Positions 1 to 5,301 of a DNA stretch of 5,301 nucleotides are shown piece after piece (the stretch's first letter is position 1; each line of letters begins with the position of its first letter). The stretch lies in NCBI GenBank assembly GCA_013824045.1, contig PNND01000321.1:1-5301 (forward strand), in the 5' to 3' direction. Source of the stretch: Rhodobacter sp. (lineage in GTDB: Bacteria; Pseudomonadota; Alphaproteobacteria; Rhodobacterales; Rhodobacteraceae). The position numbers were made by a program, and so were the translations under genes. The notes under the pieces were generated by a model that had not been told where the DNA came from, ran no database searches, and saw only the letters and a program-made list of their open reading frames with translations.

Positions 1-1
1 T

Positions 2-493
2 CAGAACCCACGCGACGGGCTGCGGATGGGCGTAACGGCGGGCGGCAATGTGGGCGAGCGGCTGATGGCCGTGGGGGCGCGGAATTATGGTGACATTCGC
101 GCGCGGGCGACCGATTGGCTGGGGCGGGTGGAGATTGCCGCCGAGCGGATCGACGACCGGCCCAGCGCCTTTTCCGGCGGGATGCAGCAGCGGTTGCAGA
201 TTGCGCGCAATCTGGTGACGGGGCCACGGCTGGTGTTCATGGATGAACCCACCGGGGGGCTGGACGTGAGCGTGCAGGCACGGCTTCTAGACCTGCTGCG
301 CGGGCTGGTGCGGGAAATGGGGCTTTCGGCCATCATCGTGACGCATGATCTGGCCGTAGTGCGGCTGCTGGCGGATAGGCTGATGGTGATGAAATCGGGG
401 CATGTGGTGGAGCAGGGGCTGACCGATCAGGTGCTGGACGATCCGCAGCATGCCTATACCCAACTCCTTGTCTCTTCCGTTTTGCAGGTGTGA
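2..493 (+). CDS. phnK: PhnK, C-P lyase ABC-type ATPase subunit (3' part)
   Basis: This is the C-terminal 163 residues of PhnK, an ABC-class ATPase that docks on the C-P lyase core complex (PhnGHIJ) in the cytoplasm and is needed for phosphonate breakdown; it is not a membrane transporter ATPase. The frame is open from base 2, and the first visible residues, QNPRDGLRMG, match the PhnK region after the Q-loop, so about 90 N-terminal residues including Walker A lie upstream of the window. Visible residue numbering: signature FSGGMQQ at about 57-63, Walker B LVFMDE at 77-82, D-loop GGLD just after, H-loop histidine in IVTHD at about 112-116, and the family-typical end QLLVSSVLQV. An internal ATG at 26 is not the start. 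The stop at 491-493 is followed one base later by phnL, so the two are co-transcribed. Identification rests on near-continuous recalled similarity to E. coli PhnK. A dipeptide-transporter (DppD/OppD) ATPase is the closest alternative and is unlikely given phnL and phnN next door. Confidence 0.96.
   Translation, partial: QNPRDGLRMGVTAGGNVGERLMAVGARNYGDIRARATDWLGRVEIAAERIDDRPSAFSGGMQQRLQIARNLVTGPRLVFMDEPTGGLDVSVQARLLDLLRGLVREMGLSAIIVTHDLAVVRLLADRLMVMKSGHVVEQGLTDQVLDDPQHAYTQLLVSSVLQV
486..490 (+). promoter_or_regulatory. Ribosome binding site of phnL
   Basis: AGGTG lies inside the last codons of phnK, with four bases between it and the ATG at 495. It supports 495 as the phnL start rather than the in-frame ATG at 450, which would add 15 residues overlapping the conserved phnK C-terminus and not found in PhnL proteins. 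Confidence 0.6.
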
Positions 494-494
494 C

Positions 495-1178
495 ATGATC
501 GAAATATCGGGGCTTTCCAAGACCTTCACCCTGCACAATCAGGGCAGCGCCGTGATCCGGGTGATGGCGGATGCCAATCTGACCGTGGCACCCGGCGAAT
601 GCGTGGGGCTGGTGGGCGCATCGGGGGCGGGGAAATCCACACTGATGCGGATGGTCTATGGCAATTACCTTGCCGCCGGCGGCAGCATCCGGATTGACGG
701 GACGGACATCACCCGCGCCACGCCGCGCGAGATCATCGCGCTGCGGCGGGAGACGCTGGGCTATGTGAGCCAGTTCCTGCGGGTGGTGCCGCGCGTGCCG
801 ACGCTGGATGTGGTGGCAGAGCCCCTGCTGACGCTGGGCCATCCGGTGGCCGAGGCGCGGGCGCGGGCGGCGGCGTTGTTGCAGCAGCTGAACATCCCGG
901 AACGGCTTTGGTCGCTGTCGCCCACCACGTTTTCGGGGGGCGAGCAGCAACGGGTGAACATCGCGCGGGGGTTCATCCATCCCTATCCGGCGCTGTTGCT
1001 GGACGAGCCGACGGCAAGCCTGGATGCGGCGAACCGGGAGGTTGTGTTGTCGCTGATCGAGGCGGCAAAGGCGCGGGGGGCGGCGATTCTGGGCATCTTC
1101 CATGACGAGGGCGCGCGGGCGCGGGTCTGTGATCGGTTCGTGGATGTGGCGGCCTTTACGCCGAAGGCGGCGGCATGA
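495..1178 (+). CDS. phnL: PhnL, C-P lyase ABC-type ATPase subunit
   Basis: PhnL is the second ABC-class ATPase of the C-P lyase system. It works with PhnI, PhnG and PhnH in forming ribose 1-phosphonate 5-triphosphate from ATP and phosphonate, and in structural work on E. coli it binds the PhnK dimer. The protein has 227 residues, against 226 in E. coli. All ABC motifs are present: Walker A GASGAGKST at 41-49, Q-loop Q93 in YVSQFLRVVPR, signature FSGGEQQ at 146-152, Walker B LLLDE at 167-171, D-loop SLD at 175-177, and H-loop H203 in GIFHDE. The VSQFLRV and NIPERLW stretches are typical of PhnL and separate it from LolD-type and other short ABC ATPases. No membrane segment is visible, as expected for a cytoplasmic subunit. 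The start at 495 gives MIEISGLSKTF, aligned with PhnL N-termini. It is one base after the phnK stop and overlaps phnN by ATGA, implying translational coupling. Confidence 0.96.
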   Translation: MIEISGLSKTFTLHNQGSAVIRVMADANLTVAPGECVGLVGASGAGKSTLMRMVYGNYLAAGGSIRIDGTDITRATPREIIALRRETLGYVSQFLRVVPRVPTLDVVAEPLLTLGHPVAEARARAAALLQQLNIPERLWSLSPTTFSGGEQQRVNIARGFIHPYPALLLDEPTASLDAANREVVLSLIEAAKARGAAILGIFHDEGARARVCDRFVDVAAFTPKAAA

Positions 1179-1717
1179 CGGGACGGTTGTTTGCCATCGT
1201 CGGGCCATCGGGCGCGGGCAAGGACACTCTGATTGAGGCCGCACGCAAGGCGCGGCCAGACCTGCGCATCGTGCGGCGGGTGATCACGCGGCCCGAAGCG
1301 CTGGGAGGCGAGGATTACGAGGGCGTGACCGAGGCAGAGTTTGCTGCGCGAAAAGCGCGCGGAGAGTTTGCGCTGGACTGGCGGGCGCATGGGCTGCGCT
1401 ATGGCCTGCCCACGCTGCAGATTGCCGAGCGGCTGACAGGGTTGGACGTGATGTTCAACGGTTCGCGCGCGGCGCTGGAGGCGGCGGCCACGATCTTTCC
1501 CGACCTGACCGTGATCCGGGTGACGGCGCCTTCGGCGGTGCTGATGGAGCGGCTGCTGGCGCGCGGGCGCGAGACGCGGGAAGAAATCACCGCACGGGTG
1601 CAGCGGGCGAGCTATGAGGTTCCCGCCGGATTAGACGTGATCGACATCTGCAATGATGGACCGCTGGAGCAGGGCGTGGCGCGGTTTCTGGACGTGCTTC
1701 AGCCGGTGAGCGGGTAG
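1175..1717 (+). CDS. phnN: PhnN, ribose 1,5-bisphosphate phosphokinase
   Basis: This enzyme phosphorylates ribose 1,5-bisphosphate with ATP to give PRPP, the last step that returns the ribose carrier of the C-P lyase pathway to nucleotide metabolism. It has 180 residues, close to the 185 of E. coli PhnN, and the guanylate-kinase-like P-loop fold. Visible motifs are Walker A GPSGAGKDT at 10-18, arginine-rich RRVITRP at 34-40, EDYEGVTEAEF at 46-56, the LDWRAHGLRYG block at 67-77, NGSR at 95-98, the lid-type arginines in ARGRETREEI at 129-138, and NDG at 160-162. The LxWxAHGxxYG and NGSR blocks distinguish PhnN from true guanylate kinase. The ATG shares four bases with the phnL stop, and a GAAGG at 1163-1167 sits 7 bases upstream. 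The 3' end runs 19 bp into the convergent 2H phosphoesterase gene. Confidence 0.95.
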   Translation: MTGRLFAIVGPSGAGKDTLIEAARKARPDLRIVRRVITRPEALGGEDYEGVTEAEFAARKARGEFALDWRAHGLRYGLPTLQIAERLTGLDVMFNGSRAALEAAATIFPDLTVIRVTAPSAVLMERLLARGRETREEITARVQRASYEVPAGLDVIDICNDGPLEQGVARFLDVLQPVSG

Positions 1718-2364
1718 CGATGCAGAAGATGAAAGCAACTGGCCCCGTCTTCCCCGAACAGGCAGAGATCGGCGATGTCGAAGGGGCGGGGCAGCACGTC
1801 TGCGAACCAAGGGCCAAGGACGGCCGCCGTGGCCTGTGCCAAATCGGGGGGCAAGTCGTCGGTCAGGGTGAGGTGGAAGCGGAATTCCTCCATCACGTAA
1901 GGGTAGCCCCAGCGCGACAGAAGTTCACGCTGGCGGGCAGTCAGGCGGTCGGGGCGGCGGCGGGCGATCTCGGCCTCGGTCAGGGGCGCGCGGAGGGGAT
2001 CGAGGCGGCTGACAACTTCGGCCCCCAGCGCGAGGAGCTCGGTCTCATCGCCCTCGGGCAGGAGGGCGAGGAAGCCCTTCACCTGTTCGAGCCGCAGACC
2101 CTCCATTCGTACCGGGGCAAGTTGCGCGGTCAGGGCGGCGAGATCGTCGCGCAGGTCTTGCTCCGTCACGCCGTCCGCAAGGCGGAAGGGCGCCTTGATC
2201 GTGCCGTGAAATCCATAGCGTCTGGGCGCAGCGGTCAGATCGGCGGGGGCCGAGGGCAGGCCGGGCAGGTGCGGCGCGGCGTCGGACAGCCACAGATCCG
2301 CGCGGGTGGCAAAATCGCCCGGGCGGGGGGCGTAGTAGATGGCGTAGCGCTTGTATTCGGTCAT
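1699..2364 (-). CDS. DUF1045 2H phosphoesterase of phosphonate operons
   Basis: This 221-residue protein belongs to the DUF1045 family, annotated as a putative phosphonate metabolism protein and regularly found among phn genes of bacteria that lack phnP. The family is part of the 2H phosphoesterase superfamily (ligT-like), which uses two HxT/S motifs to act on cyclic or 2',3'-type phosphate esters. Both motifs are present and intact: H53-G-T55 in YGFHGTIKAPF and H164-L-T166 in FRFHLTLTDD. The N-terminus MTEYKRYAIYYAPRPG is typical of the family, so the ATG at 2364 is taken, although the ribosome binding site is weak (AGG nine bases upstream). No signal peptide or membrane segment is seen. The likely job, by inference, is opening the ribose 1,2-cyclic phosphate 5-phosphate released by C-P lyase, replacing PhnP. 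It is transcribed against phnKLN and phnM and diverges from phnM. Confidence 0.9.
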   Translation of the reverse strand: MTEYKRYAIYYAPRPGDFATRADLWLSDAAPHLPGLPSAPADLTAAPRRYGFHGTIKAPFRLADGVTEQDLRDDLAALTAQLAPVRMEGLRLEQVKGFLALLPEGDETELLALGAEVVSRLDPLRAPLTEAEIARRRPDRLTARQRELLSRWGYPYVMEEFRFHLTLTDDLPPDLAQATAAVLGPWFADVLPRPFDIADLCLFGEDGASCFHLLHRYPLTG

Positions 2365-2385
2365 GGGGTGACGCCTAGCCCTGTT

Positions 2386-2403
2386 TTGTCACATGGATGT
2401 GAC
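2386..2403. promoter_or_regulatory. Candidate Pho box / palindromic operator
   Basis: GTCACAT-GG-ATGTGAC at 2388-2403 is a perfect 7-bp inverted repeat with a 2-bp centre, between the divergent starts of the 2H phosphoesterase and phnM. The same bases, read as TTGTCAC-ATGG-ATGTGAC (2386-2403), have the 7-4-7 spacing of a Pho box (CTGTCAY-N4-CTGTCAY), with roughly five of seven positions fitting in each half. Either a PhoB site or the operator of a dimeric repressor is possible. Phosphonate loci are commonly controlled by phosphate starvation, so PhoB is plausible, but the sequence alone does not decide. An additional GTGACGC occurs at 2368-2374, repeating 2399-2405 at a 31-bp distance. Confidence 0.45.
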
Positions 2404-2418
2404 GCAATTCCGCAATTC
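2403..2418. repeat. Tandem 8-bp duplication in the phnM leader
   Basis: CGCAATTC occurs twice back to back (2403-2410 and 2411-2418) just downstream of the palindrome and upstream of phnM. It is among the few AT-containing stretches here and could be a replication-slippage duplication, part of a promoter, or a regulator half-site pair. No convincing -10 box can be assigned. Confidence 0.4.
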
Positions 2419-2476
2419 AGCCCCGATCCTATCGCAACTGGGCGGCGCGTGCTGCCAGCATATACCGGACGATGAC

Positions 2477-3619
2477 ATGACAGAGACGATCCTTGCCAAT
2501 GCGACCCTTGTTCTGGGGGGCGAGACGCGGACCGGGGCCTTGGTGCTGCGCGATGGGGTGATTGCCGGGATCGGCGAGGGGGTGGGCGTGCCTGCCGGGG
2601 CCGAAGATATGGGCGGCGATCTGCTGATGCCCGGCCTGATCGAATTGCACACCGACAATCTGGAGCGGCATATCGAACCGCGCCCCAAGGTGGCCTGGCC
2701 CCATGCGGCGGCGATCATCGCGCATGATGCGGAATTGGCAAGCGTGGGGATCACCACGGTGTTCGATGCGCTGCGGGTGGGATCGGTGGTTTCCAAATCC
2801 AAGTCGAATTATGGCGAATATGCCCGCGCATTGGCCGATGAGATCCTCGCGCTGCGCGAGGCCGGGGCGCTGCGGATCAGCCATCTGTTGCATTTGCGGG
2901 CGGAGGTCTGTTCGGAAACGCTGATCGCAGAATTGGGCAAGTTCGGGCCGGAAGATGGGGTGGGGATCGTCAGCCTGATGGACCACACGCCAGGGCAGCG
3001 GCAGTTTCGCGACCTGACACAGTTGAAGAATTATGTCTGCGGCAAGCACGGGTTTTCTGAGGCCGAGTTCGTGGAGCATGTTGAGGGCCAGAAGGCCCTG
3101 TCGGCCCTGATGGGCGCGGCGCATGAGACGGCGGCGGTAGAGGCTGCGCGGCGCTATGGCGCGGTGCTGGCCAGCCATGATGACACGACCGAAGGGCATG
3201 TGGCGCAATCGGCGCGGCACGGCGCGCATTTCGCCGAATTTCCCACCACGGCCGAGGCGGCGCGGGCATGCCGGGCGCAGGGGATTGCAGTGATGATGGG
3301 GGCGCCGAATCTGATCCGGGGCGGATCGCATTCTGGCAATGTTGCAGCCCATGCACTGGCCGAGGAAGGGCTCTTGGACATCCTGTCATCCGACTATGTG
3401 CCGTCATCGCTGCTGTCGGCGGCGTTGATGCTGGGCGATCTGTGGGGCGACATGGCGCGGGCGGTGGCGACGGTGACGCGCGCGCCGGCGCGGGCGGCGG
3501 GGCTGGGCGACCGGGGCGAGATTGCCATCGGCAAGCGGGCGGATGTGATCCGCGTGCACCGCTTTGGCGATGCCGGTATGCTGCGTGGGACATGGGTCGC
3601 CGGGCAGCGGGTGGGGTGA
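2477..3619 (+). CDS. phnM: PhnM, ribose 1-phosphonate 5-triphosphate diphosphatase
   Basis: PhnM removes pyrophosphate from alpha-D-ribose 1-methylphosphonate 5-triphosphate, giving the 5-phosphate that PhnJ cleaves. The protein is a metal-dependent amidohydrolase-superfamily enzyme of 380 residues, near the 378 of E. coli. Family motifs in order: PGLIELHTDNLERH at 52-65 (H58, D60 at the metal site), RPKVAWP at 69-75, SLMDHTPGQRQF at 166-177 (H170), LASHDD at 231-236 (H234), AEFPTT at 253-258, MGAPNLIRGGSHSGN at 274-288, and LSSDYVPSSLL at 303-313 (D306, the catalytic aspartate position). A small N-terminal beta domain and the C-terminal GKRADVIRV strand are typical. I chose the ATG at 2477 because MTETILANATLVL aligns with PhnM N-termini and a GGA lies 7 bases upstream. 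The in-frame ATG at 2393 would add 28 atypical residues and sits inside the palindrome. It is likely transcribed from its own divergent promoter. A GC hairpin follows the stop. Confidence 0.95.
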   Translation: MTETILANATLVLGGETRTGALVLRDGVIAGIGEGVGVPAGAEDMGGDLLMPGLIELHTDNLERHIEPRPKVAWPHAAAIIAHDAELASVGITTVFDALRVGSVVSKSKSNYGEYARALADEILALREAGALRISHLLHLRAEVCSETLIAELGKFGPEDGVGIVSLMDHTPGQRQFRDLTQLKNYVCGKHGFSEAEFVEHVEGQKALSALMGAAHETAAVEAARRYGAVLASHDDTTEGHVAQSARHGAHFAEFPTTAEAARACRAQGIAVMMGAPNLIRGGSHSGNVAAHALAEEGLLDILSSDYVPSSLLSAALMLGDLWGDMARAVATVTRAPARAAGLGDRGEIAIGKRADVIRVHRFGDAGMLRGTWVAGQRVG

Positions 3620-3624
3620 TCGGG

Positions 3625-3644
3625 GGGCGGGGCGGACCCCGCCC
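3625..3644. terminator. GC-rich hairpin between convergent genes
   Basis: GGGCGGGG pairs perfectly with CCCCGCCC (8 bp, extendable by one G-T) around the tetraloop CGGA, starting 6 bases after the phnM stop. The last base overlaps the stop codon of the convergent acyltransferase gene. The position suits a bidirectional terminator or 3'-end stabiliser serving both genes. There is no T tract on either side, so intrinsic termination would be inefficient or Rho-assisted. Confidence 0.5.
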
Positions 3645-4519
3645 TACCACTTCACATGGGACGGCCAGACGAAGACCTCATCCCCCTGCCCGCCCAGCGC
3701 CATGGTCCGGCGGCGCAGTTCGCTGGCGATTTCGGACCGCGGGGTTCCGGCAAGGTTGTGGGCGGTGATCGGGCTGCCCACGGTCATGTCCAGCGGGCGG
3801 CCCATCAGGCGGCGGGTTTCGTGGAAGATGAGCGCGATGCGCAGCGGATAGGACAGGTGGCTGGCGATCTGGAACAGGCGCGAGTTCTGGCCGCCGAAAT
3901 GCACGGGCAGCGTGGTGACGCCGGGGATGGTGGCGAGGCGACCGAGGAAGCTGTGCCATTCCGCATCATGGGCGCGGCCCCGGACAGGGGCGTTGGCGGT
4001 GGCGATACCGCCGCCGGGGAAGAGGGCGACGACCTTGCCTGCGGTCAGAAGCTCTACCGCCAGTTTTCGGCTTTGGCCCGATGTCTTGCGCCCTTCAGGA
4101 GTGCCGCTGAAATCGATGGGCAAGAGGTGGGGCGTGATTTCAGGGGGTTGGCAAAGCACGCTGTTGGTGAGGATTTGCACATTGCCGCGCAAGCGCATGC
4201 CCAACTGGCCCAATGCCAGACCATCGATGATGCCATAGGGGTGATTGGCCACGAGGAGGAGGCCACCGGTTTGCGGGATGCTGGCGAGCGGCGCATGCCA
4301 TGTGATGCGGGGGGCAATTTGCAGAAGGCGGAGGGCAGCATCGAACACGGACTCGTCGCGGCGCGGCCCGGACTGCCAATCCTTGTAGAGGCCACGCAGC
4401 ATGGGCTGGCCGCTGGCTCTTTCCACCGCGCGGATCAGGGCGCGGCGAAAGCGGGATTGGCCCGGATGGGAATAGGTGAAATCCGGGTCGGTTCCTTCGG
4501 CGGCGAAAGTGTCGGTCAT
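3644..4519 (-). CDS. Lysophospholipid acyltransferase-family protein
   Basis: This 291-residue protein is of the PlsC/LPLAT superfamily, which moves an acyl chain onto a glycerolipid or related acceptor at the inner face of the membrane. The key block is VANHPYGIIDGLAL at 90-103, with the catalytic pair H93 and D99 spaced as HX5D, as in the hemolysin/ornithine-lipid type acyltransferases rather than the HX4D of classic PlsC. Also seen are FPGGGIATA at 167-175, in the place of the FPEGTRS block, and LPVHFGGQNS at 204-213, matching the later substrate-contact block. No clear transmembrane helix or signal peptide is visible, only moderately hydrophobic stretches, so peripheral membrane binding is likely. 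The ATG at 4519 has a strong ribosome site (AAGGGGG, 7 bases away). It lies 17 nt after the PhnM-like gene and shares its strand, so the two are probably one operon. The acceptor is unknown. Candidates by inference are lyso-lipids made during phosphate-starvation lipid remodelling, or a phosphonolipid precursor. Confidence 0.85.
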   Translation of the reverse strand: MTDTFAAEGTDPDFTYSHPGQSRFRRALIRAVERASGQPMLRGLYKDWQSGPRRDESVFDAALRLLQIAPRITWHAPLASIPQTGGLLLVANHPYGIIDGLALGQLGMRLRGNVQILTNSVLCQPPEITPHLLPIDFSGTPEGRKTSGQSRKLAVELLTAGKVVALFPGGGIATANAPVRGRAHDAEWHSFLGRLATIPGVTTLPVHFGGQNSRLFQIASHLSYPLRIALIFHETRRLMGRPLDMTVGSPITAHNLAGTPRSEIASELRRRTMALGGQGDEVFVWPSHVKW

Positions 4520-4526
4520 GGCATTT

Positions 4527-4533
4527 CCCCCTT
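4527..4533 (-). promoter_or_regulatory. Ribosome binding site of the acyltransferase gene
   Basis: On the - strand AAGGGGG lies 7 bases before the ATG at 4519, within the 17-nt gap after the PhnM-like gene. It is the clearest Shine-Dalgarno in the window and fixes this start. Confidence 0.65.
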
Positions 4534-4536
4534 TGT

Positions 4537-5301
4537 TCAGGCCATCTGGGCCATGTGCAGCGCCCCATCCGGCAGGGCGGAATAGCCTCCGCGTCCGGCC
4601 ACCCAGGTTCGGATGGGGGCCGGGATGCCCTGATCGGGCCAGTCGAGCAGCAGCAGGTCGGCGCGCTGACCCGGCGCGATGCGGCCCCGGTCAGACAGGC
4701 CCATCGCTGCCGCCGGGTTGGTGGAGACGAGCTTCCACAGCGCGGGCAGGCTGGCCACGCCATCGGCCAAAAGGCGCGTCACAGCGCCAAGCATGGCCGG
4801 GTAGAAGTAATCGGAGGCCAGAACATCGCACAGGCCGCGCGCGATCATGTCTGCCGCGCCGGGCGAGCCGAGGTGAGAGCCGCCGCGCATGGCGTTGGGG
4901 GCACCGAGAACGATCCAGTCGCCTTTCTCGCGCGCGGAAAGGAACACCCGTTCATGCATCGGGAATTCAGCGATGCGCGCGCCATGGGCGCGGTAGAAAT
5001 CGCGGGTTTCAGTCTGGCTGTCATCATGGCTGAGCATCGGCGCGCCACGTTCGGCGGCCATGGCGGCGACGACGGCGATGTCATCGGCCACGCGCGGGCG
5101 GCGGTTCCAGACCGACAGCATCAACGCGACATAGGCATCAAGATCCATATGCGAACGCTTGGCGCGGCCATCCATCTTGGCACGGAAGGCAGGGGCCTGC
5201 ACATCCGTGACCGGGTAGTCAGGGACGAGGTCGAAGGGGCGGTCATGCAGCGCGATGGACGGGTGTAGAAGCGCAGATGAGGTGTGATCGTTGAAGGCGA
5301 C
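4537..5301 (-). CDS. Divergent PhnM-like amidohydrolase (5' part missing)
   Basis: This is the C-terminal 254 residues of a second PhnM-type amidohydrolase. The frame stays open to the window end, so the GTG at 5202 is internal. From the visible end it reads FNDHT at 3-7 (equivalent to MDHT of PhnM), LSHDD at 90-94, AEFP at 111-114, LGAPNAMRGGSHLG at 132-145, LASDYFYPAML at 161-171 and SDRGRIAPGQRADLLLLDW at 203-221. The histidines and the SDY aspartate expected at the metal site (H6, H92, D164) are kept, so it is probably an active hydrolase. It differs from the phnM product here: no PGQRQF after DHT, 86 rather than 64 residues from DHT to SHDD, SHLGSPGA in place of SHSGNVAA, and FYPAML in place of VPSSLL. 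Databases may label such proteins as the triphosphate diphosphatase. With phnM present, a different or related phospho-sugar or phosphonate substrate is as likely. The N-terminal metal motif (HxD) lies outside the window. It precedes the acyltransferase gene in a likely operon. Confidence 0.85.
   Translation of the reverse strand, partial: VAFNDHTSSALLHPSIALHDRPFDLVPDYPVTDVQAPAFRAKMDGRAKRSHMDLDAYVALMLSVWNRRPRVADDIAVVAAMAAERGAPMLSHDDSQTETRDFYRAHGARIAEFPMHERVFLSAREKGDWIVLGAPNAMRGGSHLGSPGAADMIARGLCDVLASDYFYPAMLGAVTRLLADGVASLPALWKLVSTNPAAAMGLSDRGRIAPGQRADLLLLDWPDQGIPAPIRTWVAGRGGYSALPDGALHMAQMA

Noticed and set aside
333..1244. 303-codon open frame on the - strand across phnK, phnL and phnN
   Set aside because: It is antisense to three overlapping genes with complete family motifs. 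Its product is arginine-, proline- and histidine-rich without recognisable domains, as expected for the shadow frame of GC-rich genes.
2388..2403. CRP/FNR-type site
   Set aside because: A CRP site is TGTGA-N6-TCACA; here the half-sites are in the everted order TCACA-N4-TGTGA, so the match is not valid.
1720..2475. 251-codon open frame on the + strand opposite the 2H phosphoesterase
   Set aside because: The - strand frame carries the family N-terminus and both HxT motifs. The + frame is glycine/glutamine-rich low-complexity sequence with no ribosome site.
2393..2476. Longer phnM start at the ATG at 2393
   Set aside because: It would add 28 residues absent from PhnM proteins, and the start codon lies within the candidate operator. 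The ATG at 2477 aligns with the family.
2429..3352. 307-codon open frame on the - strand opposite phnM
   Set aside because: phnM is full length with all motifs; the antisense product shows no domain.
3656..4585. 309-codon open frame on the + strand, longer than the acyltransferase it faces
   Set aside because: The - strand frame has HX5D and FPGGG motifs, a strong ribosome site and operon spacing. The + frame is compositionally biased and has none of these.
4537..5202. GTG at 5202 as the true start of the PhnM-like gene
   Set aside because: The frame is open to the window edge and the upstream codons encode the conserved FNDHT block, so the gene begins outside the window.

Overview
The window is a 5.3 kb piece of a carbon-phosphorus (C-P) lyase phosphonate-degradation locus from a GC-rich bacterium. 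The protein set, above all a DUF1045-type 2H phosphoesterase among phn genes, and the base composition suggest an alphaproteobacterium, probably Rhodobacterales. That placement is inference. The window is gene-dense, with seven protein-coding genes of which the first and last are cut by the window edges. I see no rRNA, tRNA, CRISPR array, insertion sequence or phage gene.

Layout: (1) At 2-1717 on the + strand lies a tight run of phnK (3' part), phnL and phnN, with a 1-nt gap and then an ATGA overlap. (2) At 1699-2364 on the - strand is a DUF1045 2H phosphoesterase, whose 3' end overlaps the 3' end of phnN by 19 bp. (3) At 2365-2476 is a 112-bp divergent control region with a 16-bp inverted repeat that also reads as a degenerate Pho box, followed by a tandem 8-bp duplication. 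(4) At 2477-3619 on the + strand is phnM, with a strong GC hairpin directly after its stop. (5) On the - strand, converging on phnM, is a probable two-gene unit: a divergent PhnM-like amidohydrolase (5' part outside the window) followed 17 nt later by a lysophospholipid-acyltransferase-family protein.

How it fits together: in the known pathway PhnI with G, H and L puts a phosphonate onto ribose as a 5-triphosphate. PhnM removes pyrophosphate, PhnJ with PhnK opens the C-P bond to give a ribose 1,2-cyclic phosphate 5-phosphate, a phosphodiesterase (PhnP in E. coli) opens the ring, and PhnN phosphorylates ribose 1,5-bisphosphate to PRPP. The window supplies the K, L, M and N steps. No phnP is visible, and the 2H phosphoesterase is the natural candidate for the cyclic-phosphate step. 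The - strand pair is not part of the canonical E. coli pathway. It is the least explained part of the window: a second PhnM-type hydrolase coupled to a lipid acyltransferase, which hints at a link between phosphonate or phosphate-limitation metabolism and membrane lipids.
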